A stretch of 64,000 nt of DNA from NCBI GenBank assembly GCA_025399215.1, contig MU621117.1:1-64000 (forward strand), read 5' to 3'. The DNA is from Globomyces pollinis-pini (Eukaryota; Chytridiomycota; Chytridiomycetes; Rhizophydiales; Globomycetaceae). A program made the position numbers and the translations under genes. Positions 34,090 through 46,459 of this stretch are shown here, one piece after another (position 1 is the first letter of the stretch; each line of letters starts with the position of its first letter). The notes under the pieces were generated by a model that saw nothing but the letters and a program-made list of their open reading frames with translations, did not search any database and was not told the origin of the DNA.

Positions 34090-35549
34090 CTAAACTTTTA
34101 TTTTGGATTCACTTGGTACAAATGCTTCATCTACGTCAATACCATTCAATCGTAGATATTGTTTGAATTCTTCATTCTCTTCCGCAACGATATCTTGGGA
34201 CATATCAATGACAGTGAAATATGCTACAAAGGCACAAATAATATTTAACCCAGCAGCTAATAAGAAAATCCCACGATTTCCGTTATTGGTTCTTTCCAAT
34301 GGAGTGTCTCCAGTTTCGAACCATTTTTGTACATCAGGGAAATAACCAGTTCCAAAGAATGCACCAATCTTTCCACACACTCCAGCAATAGCATAGAATT
34401 GGCCACGAACACTAGTAGCACATGAGGATGATGAAACAAGTCCAATGTTGTCTCCAGGACCAAGTTCTCCAAAAGTTAGGAAAAGACCATACATCAATGC
34501 AAATACTTCAATTCTTTGTGAAAGGGTTTCATAGTTCAATGCAAGAATGGCTGCAAAAACGGATTGTAAAATAAGTCCAATCATCATGCCATATTTTGGT
34601 CCAATTTTGTTAGTCAAGAATGCACCACCAATAGCTCCTGGCATGTAGAATAAAAGAATGACAAAGTCCCAAAAGTATTGATCTGATAGAGTGTGGTCTT
34701 CCGGCAGAACTGTAGCAGTAATTGTTGCAGCATATAAACCAAATGGATACGAGCAAAGAGCGTATATGAACCAAATAAAGGAAATACCAGCCAATCGAAG
34801 CCAATACTTTTTAATTACTAGCGTGTATGGAATTTTAACCATCTTGTTCTTGTTGTAGGCTTCTGGTTCAACAAGTTGTGCACGGAACCACAAAGTAGTT
34901 GCAGGTACAATCACTCCAAGACCAATTGTCAATCTCCACATCAATTCAACCTTGTTCAAGTCGTTTCCAAATGCAAGTGCTAACATCCAAGCAGCGAATC
35001 CAGCCAATGCCCAACCTGCATCAATGGATGCATTGGTCACACCGATGAACAATGCTTGACGGTAGTTGCCAGAAACTTCAGAAGATGATTCACTAGCAGC
35101 AACAGATGATGATGGGTATTCACCACCAATACCAATACCCAAACCAACGCGAAAGACGACAAACATGGTGAAGAGACCTTCAGGAGAGCCATCAGGACTG
35201 AAGGTAAATGCACAACAAATGGTGAAAAAGATAAGCAATAGATTGGCACTGATCATACCAGCCTTTCGACCGATAAAATCAGAAATGTAACCAAACATGG
35301 CCATTCCCACAATTGTACCCAGAAAAGTGTAGGATGCCATATTTTTGAACGCCCAAGAGTTACCAGTGATCTCCTTTCCGTATTGCTTCTTCATCAGACT
35401 CTGAGTGACACCAATAGAACTGGTAATGTATCCATCCGATAACAACGCAACACCTAGAGGTTTAAAATCTTCAAGTCTTGGTTACCACAAATAACAGTAG
35501 TAAATGTTTTGGAGAACTTAGAAGCAGACTGTTCTACGTTTGTTTCCAT
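34090..35549 (-). CDS. MFS permease, GIT1-like, copy b
   Basis: Very close to copy a along its whole length, with near-identical nucleotide stretches, for example around the GEYPSSSVAASE helix. Exon 1 encodes METNVEQSASKFSKTFTTVIC; a 32-nt intron (35454-35485) is at the conserved position before VALLSDGY. Conserved motifs are GYISDFIGRKAGM, IGGEYPSSSVAA and RGQFYAIAGVCGKIGAF. It differs mainly at the N-terminus, some loops and the C-terminal tail (VDEAFVPSESKIKV). Recent tandem duplication of copy a or gene conversion is likely. Confidence 0.87.
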
Positions 35550-36080
35550 TTTGCTCTCTATATATTATTGTATATTAAAATACCAATACAAGTGATATTT
35601 AAAGACAAGACCCCTTGAACAAATCCCAAAACAGATTTACAATCTGGGTAGTGTAATTTCATGGGATCTAGATTAAAATGTTGATTGTTATCGCGGTCCT
35701 ATCCAGGAACTGATGGGAACAGATGAAGTAATCCCAATTTTAAATACTTCTTACAAAATCCGTAGAGATGTACATTTTCTCACGTAATCTCCCCTCTGTT
35801 TAATAATTGTGGGTATATGAAACTAACTCTGCCGCAACGGATAAATTGGGTAGACTCACATGGTTGTTATGATACAGGCAATATGTCTGACGTTTCCCAA
35901 ATCGATTTATTTCTCATGATCCAATTTGATTTTCTCAAAATGGAATTCAAAGTTTATTCAACTGGACTCTGGTTATACATGGATATGCTTATATTGAGAG
36001 CTAGTCATTTTTTCACATAATAAAGCCATAGATATTGTATACAATTGAAGTACAGTTAGAAATGAATGAAGTCGAACAAA
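35550..36080. other. Intergenic region between permeases b and c
   Basis: About 530 bp of AT-rich non-coding sequence. A 67-codon plus-strand frame (35817-36020) has no family signal. No repeats like those upstream of copy a. Confidence 0.4.
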
Positions 36081-37565
36081 TCACTGTTGGCTTTCGTTTA
36101 TAATGTTATCAGTTTCAGATAGATCGAAGCCATTTTGCTTTAGGTATTGACGGAATTCTTGATTCTCCAGTAGAACAGCATCTTCAGATAATTCACTGAC
36201 TGAGATGTAAGCGATAAATACGCAAAAGAGGTTGAGTATAGCAGCGATAATAAAAATCCCACGATTTCCAGATAGTTCACGCTCTGCTACTGTCCCGCCA
36301 GTTGCAAAATAAGACTTAACAGATTCAAAAGAAGCAGTGCCATAAAACGCACCAACTTTCCCACATACTCCGGCAATAGCGTAAAATTGTCCGCGGATTA
36401 CTGACGGACCAGATGAAGAGGATATAACCCCAATATTATCCCCTGGTCCAAACTCCCCAAAGGATAGAAATAGTCCATACGTTAAAGCAAAAATCGCCAT
36501 GTGATTAGAGAGCAACCTAAAATTGAAAGCCAAAAGTAATGCTAGGATAGATTGGCACGCCAACCCGATCATCAAACACTTTTTAGGACCAATTCTGTTT
36601 ACTAACAACCCTCCGAATAGCGCACCCGGTACATAAAATAACAATATGATCGTATTCCAGGCAAATGCTTCAGAGAGTTTATGATCTTTCGGCAACATAG
36701 ATTTCGTTATTGTGGATGAATAAAGGCCAAAAGGATATGTGCATAAGTCATATATGAACCAAATAGAAGATATACCTAATAACCTTGGCCAATACTTTTT
36801 CATAATCAACCGATAGGGAATATTTTGCATCCTATTTTGAGAATATGCTTTCGGTTCTACTAGTTTCATTCTAAACCATAAAGTAAACAAGGGAACGATC
36901 ACACCAAAAGCAATTGTCGATCGCCAAATCCATTCAATGTTTTTGTGTTCGAACATTTTAGCAAACAAGTACGAAACAAAGCTAGCCAATGCCCAGCCGA
37001 CATCAATTGCAACATTAGTCACTCCAATAAATAACCCATGTCTGTTTTTTGGGACATCTGATGATGCTTCGGATGCAGCTACTGAGGATGCAGGATACTC
37101 ACCACCAATTCCTACAAGATATTAATATTTTAGAATGAACCTATTCCCAAGCCTAATCGAAAAACTAATAGCATCAAGAATTGCTCTTCTGGATTTCCCG
37201 TTGGACTGTAGGAAATTGCACATAAAAAGGTAAATATGATGAGTAGAGAATTTGCCAGAATCATTCCAGCTTTTCGGCCAATTCGATCCGAGATATACCC
37301 AAAGGAAGCCATACCTATGATTGTTCCTAAAAAAGTCCATGAAGCAATTCTCGGAAATGCCCATGAATTTTTCAAAAGCAAAGGATCATACTGTTGCGCG
37401 AGTACAGTTTGGGTAGTTCCGATTGAACTAGTTATATAACCATCCGACAAGAGAGCAATTCCTAATCGTTACAATGCATGATTTATATTTACCACAGACT
37501 ATAGTGGTCACTACAGATGAATATGGAGATTGATTGTTCTCTACAACTTCAACCTGATTGGGCAT
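36081..37565 (-). CDS. MFS permease, GIT1-like, copy c (diverged)
   Basis: Third and most diverged tandem permease. Exon 1 is MPNQVEVVENNQSPYSSVVT..VC. The 31-nt intron at 37462-37492 matches the position in copies a and b. An extra 29-nt intron at 37112-37140 interrupts the LGLGIG/IGGEYPASS helix 4 motif. Conserved GYISDRIGRKAGM, FGPGDNIGVISSSSG and RGQFYAIAGVCGKVGAFYGT. Tail DLSETDNIINESQQ. Intron gain in c, or loss in the a/b ancestor, separates it from the other two. Confidence 0.86.
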
Positions 37566-37891
37566 TAAAATAGGAAAGAAGCGAATGGTACAACAATGGG
37601 AGGTTTATCCGTTTGCAACTCTGAAATCAATTTTTTATCAAATGAATTTGTAGCCGAAATTCTTATTCTTTTTCATGATTGTTTTATGAGTGAGGTTCAT
37701 TGTACCAAGTATTGTAAAGTATTCATACACTTCCCCCATTAGTTACAATTTAGATTAAAATTTGTGGTTCATTATCTTAATTTCACTGTCATTGAGTATT
37801 AATCTCATAGTCGACAGCTAAGTTGAATAGTTGAACTGATTTTGTGAGTCTCATACATTCCTTTGGTTTTTCATTGAAATTCTTTTGTCAA
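37566..37891. other. Divergent promoter region
   Basis: About 325 bp between permease c and the small hypothetical gene; nothing recognised. Confidence 0.4.
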
Positions 37892-38317
37892 ATGTCATTT
37901 GATTCACATTCTCAAATTACAGATCCTGAAGAAAGTCAGACAGAACCTTGCTTATCAGAAATGTACGCTCTATTACAAACCTCAATATCTTCAATCGAAC
38001 ATTCCCCTCATGAATCTTTAGATACACTTACTTTGCTGATGGAACAGATATGCTCTCAACAGGAAGCGTTACAAAACGCTTCACCTATGTCGGTTCGTTT
38101 GGAATTCTGGAGACAAGTCAATGCAACTTGGATATTTGTTATCGAATCTGTCCTGAAGGCAAGAGTTCTTGCAAAAGCTGATTGGAGAGCCGTTTGCGAG
38201 ACTGTTGTTGCTGTTGGAAATGTCTTGGCTTTATACGGAATGGTTGATTATGATATGGGATTTGCAGAAGCTAAAATTATTCAGATAATCTGTGATGGAA
38301 TTAGCGATCTACCTTAA
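37892..38317 (+). CDS. Small uncharacterised helical protein
   Basis: 141 codons, single exon from ATG 37892 (MSFDSHSQITDPEES). Not recognised. After an acidic N-terminus it appears all-helical (SEMYALLQTSISSIEH, LDTLTLLMEQICSQQEAL). A hydrophobic, Trp-containing core follows (FWRQVNATWIFVIESVL, AVCETVVAVGNVLALYGM). No signal peptide, no catalytic motif. A longer frame would start upstream at a non-ATG codon and was not used. Confidence 0.6.
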   Translation: MSFDSHSQITDPEESQTEPCLSEMYALLQTSISSIEHSPHESLDTLTLLMEQICSQQEALQNASPMSVRLEFWRQVNATWIFVIESVLKARVLAKADWRAVCETVVAVGNVLALYGMVDYDMGFAEAKIIQIICDGISDLP

Positions 38318-38373
38318 ACTTATAAGTAAATATATTTGATTTTAAAAATGGTTGTGATATACATCTGAAAGTT

Positions 38374-39721
38374 TTAAAGGGATGCAATCTCCTGCTCTTT
38401 ACATTGACTAGAAGATCTAGAGTTCTGAGAAGTATGTATCAGATCTTTAACGTCCATTTCATCTTTATCTTCATTAGAGTTTCGAACGCTTGCCTAAAAG
38501 ATCATTTAGAACAAATTTCATACTATATTCGAACGATTATCATTCGCAAGATATTGTAATAATCGTTCAGTTGAGCTTCCTAAGCTTGATTCTCCAGTTT
38601 CTCCCCCTTGTGAATCACCAATGATTTTTACTGGACTATCTAGAAATCATTTGCCATCAAATTAGTTACCACTTGTTGCGGACTGCCGCATTGCACATTT
38701 AAGTCCATGGAGGAATGAATTTTCTTTGTTGAAGGAGTTTGAACTGTTTAGGACATCAAGGTGATCTGTATCTGAATCAGATGCGCGATTTTTAACACTT
38801 AATTGATCAGGTGAGGTGGGGTATTCTTGGCTACTAAGTAGCGGTAATGGTCTCTGGGTTATCCAAGTGTTGTGAGGTGTTTGTTGTTTTAGTAGTTGCT
38901 TTCCTATCGGCGTAGTCAAAATTTCTTCAGATATAGTAGATGTTTCTGCCTCAGCATTATTTAGTACTGAAATATCGAATGGTTGTGATGATAAAGGCTC
39001 TCGATTGTCTATTGCGATGTGTGGAGTATCCGTTAAAACTTTGGTCCGTTTACACGTTTCCATTTCCCTATCACAGTTGATATGTTCCGTAGAGCGACTA
39101 CGTTTTTTTGAAATAATTGATTCTCCATATGACCATTTATCCAGGTAATCACCCCAACTCGAAAACGGGGCATATTTTCCATTTAATAGACTCTCTATTC
39201 TGAGTGCCAATTCTTTTTCGATATCAGTAACAAGACTCTTTTCGTATGCTAGGTCATTAGCTCCAATTTTTTTCAACTCTTCATAAGTGTTTCTGTTTAA
39301 TTCGGCAAATTGTAAACAAGATTGTCTATGGCTCTTCAGTTCATCTAGGTTTTTTTCTAATAATCCCAATAATTTTGTATATCTGGCATCGATAATTCGT
39401 TGAATATTGACTGACTAGTTAGTCTGATGATTGATACATAGTAGAGGTAATGATCCACGTATGATACCCTCTGTTGAAGAAATTTCGAGATCTGACATTG
39501 AAGAGGAATACACTTTTTGGATAGTACTTTGAACTAGTGATTTATCAATTGAGGTTTTTAAAAGGAGATGATACACATAGTCTGGAAACAGTTAACTGTT
39601 AAAAGATACCTATTCCCACAGCATTTAATCCAATCTGTAAAATGGTGGCCAACTCACACTTACTCTTGACCGTCTTTAACAATATTTCTCGAGGAACAGT
39701 GAGAAGTGCTTGAATATTCAT
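38374..39721 (-). CDS. Uncharacterised coiled-coil protein with Ser-rich tail
   Basis: Five exons joined over introns of 27-30 nt. The N-terminal 70 residues look helical and globular (LLTVPREILLKTVKSKCEL, YVYHLLLKTSIDKSLVQ). A long coiled coil follows (ARYTKLLGLLEKNLDEL, LRNTYEELKKIGANDLAYEK). The C-terminal half is disordered, with basic nuclear-localisation-like KKRSRS and ETCKRTK, many SP/TP/SQ sites, and PVKIIGDSQGGETG. The architecture resembles kinetochore or chromatin scaffold proteins, but no family could be named. The stop is TAA 38374. The exon 2/3 junction was chosen to keep the helix frame. Confidence 0.6.
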
Positions 39722-39905
39722 GAAAGAATTTTAACAATAATGAGTTCTGGACAATTAATTAACCCACATAAACGAATAGGTTCCTGAGCATACGATTCTA
39801 TCTTATTGGTCAACTTTGTTTAATTCTTGTAAAATTTCTAATACTTCTATAGCAGACTTGTCAGAGTCAACAGACAATTAAAATTCCAAAGTGTCATAAT
39901 TACAT

Positions 39906-40550
39906 TTATTTCTTATGTGCTTCAAACAAAAAGATATCCTCGGATTGATAGTCTGGATGCATATCTTTAGGTTTAATATCGTTAAATGTGAATGTTTGGT
40001 TTAATCCAGCATAGAATTTACATTCCTTTTCAAAATTACGAGATTCATGGGAAAATATCAACATAGTGTTCTTGTTACTTGTACAGTTTATCGTATCTAA
40101 TAATGGTTGATAGAGATTTGGCCAAGTTATGCAATCACTCAACAAAATTATATCAATATCCAATCTTAATTTTGTGAAGCGATTACGATCATTTTCATCT
40201 TCCCAATCAAGTTTTAAAGTTTGAATATTGGGTAATTTTGCTTGAGAAACGTTGTATTTCAACAATGGAAGGACTGTATCTTTATCTGTTAATGTAAATC
40301 GAGCATTAGGAAGTCTTTTGGCAAGTACTATCCCCACAAGTCCAGTTCCAGATCCCAACTCTAAAATATTCAAATTTGGTTTGGAGAAAATCCTATTTGT
40401 GTCTGATTCTATTTGTAATTCCAAGTACTTTAAAAGGACCAAGCTGGAATCCCACACAGTTGCTCCTGTACCAGCTTTCAAGTTTCCTACCGGATCATGT
40501 TGTATGGTTAATTCGTCATATTCATACAATTCAGTTTGATCCACCACCAT
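39906..40550 (-). CDS. METTL21/EFM-type protein lysine methyltransferase
   Basis: SAM-dependent class I methyltransferase of the methyltransf_16 family, single exon. Motif I is NILELGSGTGLVGI, followed by FTLTDKDTVLPLLKYN (acidic loop binding SAM ribose) and TLKLDWEDEN. The post-I family motif is ILLSDCITWPNLYQPLL, and a typical FSHESRNFEKE precedes the C-terminal FTFNDI strand. Probably methylates a lysine in a translation factor or chaperone; the closest group (METTL21A/D, yeast EFM6) cannot be resolved from sequence alone. ATG at 40550. Confidence 0.85.
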   Translation of the reverse strand: MVVDQTELYEYDELTIQHDPVGNLKAGTGATVWDSSLVLLKYLELQIESDTNRIFSKPNLNILELGSGTGLVGIVLAKRLPNARFTLTDKDTVLPLLKYNVSQAKLPNIQTLKLDWEDENDRNRFTKLRLDIDIILLSDCITWPNLYQPLLDTINCTSNKNTMLIFSHESRNFEKECKFYAGLNQTFTFNDIKPKDMHPDYQSEDIFLFEAHKK

Positions 40551-40619
40551 ACCAATTGAATAAATGGAAAAACTTGACTTTTGACAAAATGAAATTTATT
40601 AACAGCTAAAATTATGATT

Positions 40620-43600
40620 CTATTGAATGGCTGATAGATCAGTCCATTTATCAGGAACTACAACAAAGTAATCATTGATGGCTTGACAAAACCTAAAGTC
40701 AGTATTATGAAAATACCTTGCTGCATATTCTTCAGGAGGTACTACTGTTACATCTTTAGATAGCAATAGTTTTCCGGAATGTTCGATCCGCTTAGCAAAA
40801 TTATACGGGGAAAGGTAATCTACAATACCAATAAAAAGTTTGTTTTGGAGATCATCTATTCCCACAAGTAATGAATAGTCCATGATGTTAGCGGACGCTA
40901 AGAACTCGCAATCGTTCCGTATTGATTGCTTGAGAATCAATTTTGAATGTGGATACAGTTTGAATAATGATGGATATCGTCCTAAAAATAATTTGTTAAA
41001 ATCTTTCATACCTTCGAGCCAATCACCATCCCAAAGTACACTTCCAGATGCATTGGGGTTCATATGTCGATGAACCAACCCTTTCAGGTCAAATTTTCTT
41101 GTAATCTGTAATCCTTTGAACAAATGCTCCATTGCCATAAAATCAACAACTTCTGTTCGATGGATTGGCGTATTGATTGTTATTCTGTAGAATCCAAACA
41201 TTTTTGCAAATATGGAAGGCTTCTGTCATGTTAATAGATGATATTCTTGCCTTATCTCCAGAGAAGATATACTTGAAGTATTTCGGTGAAAATGACTGCA
41301 AAGATTCCAGTTCACTTTGTGTCCATTTAGTTGATAATCCTTTTAATACAAAAGCGTCATCTACGTAGTTAGTTTCGTTACGTTATCAACCATGCGTTTT
41401 GAAAAATTTCGCCTTAGATTTGCCTCCACTTACATCCCACCTTGAGGACTTTTGTAATGAGTGAACAAATAGGTCTCTTATACCACATATTTCTTGCAGT
41501 TCCAAAAACTGTTTAGCAAAGTATGTTATACAGGACAGAAACACTTTTCCTTTTCGGATTTCTACAGTTCATTAAAAATTAATAAATACTCATTTCCACA
41601 TGTGGATAGTTTGGGTTATTTACATCTGTACTTAATCTTGTAACTTTGCAATGATATTCGCCAAACTTACCCGAAACGCTTTTAGTTCCAGAGCCATCTT
41701 TCACAAAATCGATAAAAAGTGGAAAACTAAATTCTTTTAATTTTTCTAGTAATATACCTTAAGCAAAATGCAATAATAGAACTGGGGTCATTCTCCCATA
41801 TTATTATACCAGACGTGCCAATTAGATGACAATCATTTCGGCTATTGTTATGAATCTAAAACTTACCCATAGTATACCGGAAAGACGCATTTCGGCTTCA
41901 GTAGGAAATATGGCAAATACTCTCGTTGCCAAGTGGTGATATGATTACTAATCAAAGCAATATGCTGACAGAAAATAATACGCGATTTGTTGGTAACGGG
42001 ACCTTTGTAAACTTGTTCAACAAGTATCGACACCTCTTCCGATAAACTCTTTGAAATATCATTCAACATATTCTGAATCCAATTTTGATCTGTTTCTGGC
42101 ATCATGGAAGTTAAACTTTGATGCATAGTGTCAACATAGTCTCGCATCGCATAGTAAAAATCATAAATCTCTTTGCGAAATTGGTGCTGAGATGTCACAC
42201 ACAATCGGTCTAGAACTTCTGACGCACTTCCAGTGTTGGAAAATAAGCGAATATGAGAGGCATTCAACTCATACAGTTGTATCAATGTGTTGGTGAACGT
42301 TATCGTTTGATCCTTATATTGGAAGTGTCGCTAGAGTTCAAACATGATTCGAATTACCGTCGCAGAATATCGATTAATATGCTGACAAAGCGACTTTGGG
42401 TAAAATTGATTACTGTAAAGTAGAAGTTCCAAATATTTACCAAACGAATATGTTCCTGACAGAGGGGACATGATTGTTTTTGGTGTTGTAGCATTACAGA
42501 CAATACAACCAACCCACATCAAGATGTCTCCAGAATTTTCAACCCTGCAATCATTCATTTTCATAGTTATACAGGTATTGTTGTGTATGTAATGGTAGAA
42601 GTGATCTTTCATCAATCGACCACAATCATTGCTTGCACACAGGGACTTGCTTTGTGTGCACTTCCGCCGAATAAACCATTCCAACGATTCGTCTTGGTTT
42701 TGACCTTCCTACCTCATTATCAAAGAGTTTGTACCTTATTGTAGTAGACAATTTTTTGAATTGACCATGGAACACAACTATGAGCAGATGCATTATCCCA
42801 AGTATAGCCATATGTAAATGTCAATGCTTGATGCCAGAAAAAACTTTGAATGGTGTGTGTTGTAATATGAATTCCTGAAAGTCCCACTTCGGATTCCGTC
42901 GAAATGCTGGAATCTGACCTTACAGATTCCAAAATTGAAATCATAGAGCTGCGTTTGGTAGTATCAGATGGTAGGCGCTCTGCAATTGCATCGTCCAAAA
43001 CAATGTCTTTCGATGCCGGCCCATGTGGTTTAACCTGTTGGTCATTTGAAATTGTCGATCCAGATATTGATTTACTTTTATTCCGAGTGTGATCAGAGAA
43101 TTCGAAGACATAAGTTGCGTTTGTCTCCATCTCGGATAGTTGTTGAAGGAGATTTGGAACTCCAAAAGTGACGTTTGGTGATGAGCTTAATATTACAGAC
43201 TTCATATCAGTTGCCAAATCTTTAAATCTATTGTTTGTGAATCCATCCTGAACATCTTTCTTCTTTTTTGAAAATGACTTTATCCAACGGTTTAAACTAC
43301 CAACAACCAATCCAACATTGCCAATTACTTTGAAATCTAACATAACATGAAATTCCTTTTGTAAATTAGATCTCGTTAAAATTGCATTTATAAGAATCTC
43401 TCGAAGTGATTGATGATTACATCCATGCAGTTGAATAATCATTTTAGAATTCGTTTTCTCCATTCGAGATGATCGAGGTGAACCTTCAAATATACCTTGG
43501 ATTGATAATATCTGGGATAACTCTATTCTACTATCTGCTATTGGTGCATTTAATGCAAGATTTGAAAGAATTGCATTCCAAATGGGTGAGAGCTGACATT

Positions 43601-43727
43601 GATCTACCTGTTGCTTGATTAACTTTTCTACATGCCCTTTTACAAATGCATACTCCATTCTAAATTTATATAAAGTAGAAAGTTTGTTGTCTATTGCATA
43701 TTGATCTACCTGTGACCTGTCAATCAA
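40620..43727 (-). CDS. FAB1: Phosphatidylinositol-3-phosphate 5-kinase, PIKfyve/Fab1 type (no FYVE domain seen)
   Basis: Makes PI(3,5)P2 on endosomes and vacuoles. Order seen: a Cpn60/TCP1-like domain (HVEKLIKQQVDQC, SIQGIFEGSP, GNVGLVVGSLNRW). Then the Cys-rich CCR region (CASNDCGRLMKDHFYHY, MWVGCIVCNATTPK, GTYSFGKYLELLLYS). Then the PIP kinase core (SGGKSKAKFF, KPSIFAKMFGFYRITI, FDLKG, IMDYSLLVG, GIVDYL) to the end at 40620. Introns include a GC..AG one at 41223-41250. The true start is unresolved: the frame is open above 43727 without an ATG, and the first in-frame ATG is in YKFRMEYAF. No FYVE zinc finger is visible before the next gene. Some exons were not fully traced. Confidence 0.85.
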
Positions 43728-43982
43728 TGTTACACAACTTTCGCATTCTGATGAAAGTAATGGAACGAATTGAAAAAAAAGAATTAAAATAAGCTTGATA
43801 AGAATTAAAAGTATCTGTTATTATTGAGACCAAATGTTGGCTGTTTGATTCATCTGTTTGCGAAAATTCCAGATTTAAAGGATTCAGAAGTTAGTAATGA
43901 AGAGTTGGGAAAATGTAAAATATGATTTATTTTTATATGTAACCAAATACAGTAAACACAATCGACTTAATTTGGTGATCCA

Positions 43983-46374
43983 TCAAAGAGCCACTAATTG
44001 GTTAAAATCTATCAATGTTACCTCTTTCTGGGTCAATAAAGCTTCCACAAGTCCGTTTTGAAAAGACATGTTCATTAAATTTCCTAATGCTGCTTGCATG
44101 TTCGGGTTTTCTTCTTTCCTTATTAAGGATGGCCCAAAAACAATAGCAATGTTTTGTGGTTCCATTTTGTTCACTGAACTGAGACTGCATACTTTAACCA
44201 AATGCGTCAAAAGGTATTCTAACACATCATAGTGTACTTTAGGAAGCTGCTGCACAAGATTCTTCAACTCAATTAACCTGTTGTTATAGTCTTCAATCTT
44301 CATGCAATCGATGTATCGATCATACATTGAAAAGGGTATTACAGGTTCTTGAACTTCTCGGAAGAACACTAGAATTAGTCGGTACACAATTGTTACGCTT
44401 TAATAAAGCTGCTATAACATTTACATCCGTAGAGGGTTCATAGATATCTTGATCGTTGTCTATGGATTAGAAAGCAATATTGTAACTTTGATTAATTTGA
44501 GTTCTATACTTTTGTACAATCGATGCAGTACCAGAGAGTCTGTAAATACCTTGACTTTCCAGACCTAAGATTCAGACATTCATGTTTAATACCACCATGA
44601 GTTTCAACATGTGAAATACAACGCTCAACAACGATGGGTATGTTACGATTTGTAGATTTTGCCAATTTTTCTAACGAGCCTCCGAAAATGAGTTCTACGT
44701 ATAAAACCATATGATAGTACCATCCGGATGAATTTCGACCTCTTTCTCCTTTTTGTTAATATTCATTCCAATATTCATGTTGTTCAAGTCGTTACGAACA
44801 TCGCCCTATTATAAAATAAATATTTTTTGTACCACTCGCTTGAAGAAAGAATGTATTTTTGATTTCACTTTTGATTTGCTAGAGTCATCATCATCTTTAC
44901 TTTTGTCTTCTCCCCCAAGGGTTGCTTTTCGTAAACCTAAAATAAATGACATTTAGGAAACCTTTAGTTTTCTATATATTATAAGCATTTAACATTATAC
45001 TACCTATTATTTGTGTTATGATTCAAATTCTAAATACCTTATCCTCTTTTGAAGAACCAACTGGCTGTGGTCCTTTGGTAAATAATTTTTGCATGACTAG
45101 GATATTACGTTCACTAGTTTTACCATTTTCATGCTTATGTTAAAAATAATAATTACTTCTGCCGATGTAGAGTTCTCTTTTGTGGAATCATTGATACAGC
45201 TGTACCACTCATTCAACTCATTTTCAGCTGCTGGTTGTAATAAGAGTATAGCACCGCTTCTGGATTGAACAGATATAAGATTTTTTCGGCTACCGTCCTT
45301 TGGCTCTTTTTTAATATTGACTGTTTCAAGTTTTAACACATACACTGGTAGTATTGGTTTATCGGATGATTTCTATAAATATGGATGTGATTAAATATTC
45401 ATTGATTACCTTTTTTAATTTGACTGGATCATCTTTGTAGAATACCATATACCCTACACATATAATTGCCCATGTAGAGTGCCAAGAATGGCTTTTCTTC
45501 GGCTCCAATCCGCCAAACTCTTTCTTCATTTTGTAAGAGATTGGTCCCTCTTTTCGTATGAGTTCCGCTGGGACAATTTCAATATGGTCCTATGAATTAA
45601 CCATCGCACTAGATCAACCATCTTTGCCTGGGAATCAGTGGGTAATGAGAATGGGCTCTTCGCAACAATTTTTTCCTGAAACTGTTAATCTACAAGTAGA
45701 TGTAATTGAAGTAAAGTGGAGATATAATCTTGGCAAGGAAAAAATTCGACACAAACCTCTGTTGTTGCATTGGAAGGTTTTTCTGATAAGTCATTTATAG
45801 AATTATATGCAGAGAGACTTGCAGGTGGATCCCACGTTGTTTCATTTGTTTCCTCGTTCCAGTAGTAAACTTGACCATCCTCTGTTGTCACTATATGCCA
45901 TGGGTTAGATTCAGAATCTTCAGAGTCTGAATTTGCCTAATTTTATAGTCTTCAGTTTCAAAGAATGATACCTCATTATTGAGCATCATAGACTCAGATG
46001 GTTGTGATTCGATGATGCTGGTTGCAGATTTCTGAGCTGAATCTTTATCTAATTTTGAGACATCTTCTTTTTGTTCTGCAATTAATTCAGGAACCTGATT
46101 GGTGTTGCTTGGTTGAGACTGAGCAGAAGCCTGATCGTTTTCATCTAACAATCTGACATGATTAGCAGGAAAAAATCCTCCATTTCCATTAATTTTTCCT
46201 TCGTACCAATCCTGACAAAGTTAAGGACAAGGTAGAATACCGAATTGCACAAGTCAATGATTTCAATCAAATCACCCGCATTGAATGAAATCTCGTTTTC
46301 CTTTCAATCAATAAAACCATCATTACTTCCTGGGCAATATAACTCCACAAAGCCAGACCTTTCTGGGTGGTCAT
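43983..46374 (-). CDS. SH3-WW-PH-RhoGAP protein (ARHGAP9/12/15/27-like architecture)
   Basis: Inactivates Rho-family GTPases at membranes. Starts MTTQKGLALWSYIAQE at 46374. Splicing two short introns completes an SH3 domain (ENEISFNAGDLIEIID, DWYEGKINGNGGFFP). After an acidic linker a 35-nt intron is removed to give a WW domain (HIVTTEDGQVYYWNEE, TTWDPP). A PH-domain end follows (NLISVQSRSGAILLLQPA, LNEWYSCINDS). The RhoGAP domain has FGGSLEKLAKS and the Arg-finger segment HECIYRLSG restored by splicing. It continues with LPKVHYDVLEYLLTHL and NIAIVFGPSLIRKE. The stop is at 43983. Head-to-head with TAF8, 85 bp apart. Not every exon between 44.7 and 45.6 kb was traced. Confidence 0.88.
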
Positions 46375-46459
46375 ACTACTAGGGTAAATGTGAAGTGTGA
46401 TATTTTTCACCATTTTCCATTCACATTGACACACATTGATTTATACAACAAACAGATAA

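Noticed and set aside
35817..36020. 67-codon plus-strand frame between permeases b and c
   Set aside because: No motif, no splice partner, not present near the other permease copies.
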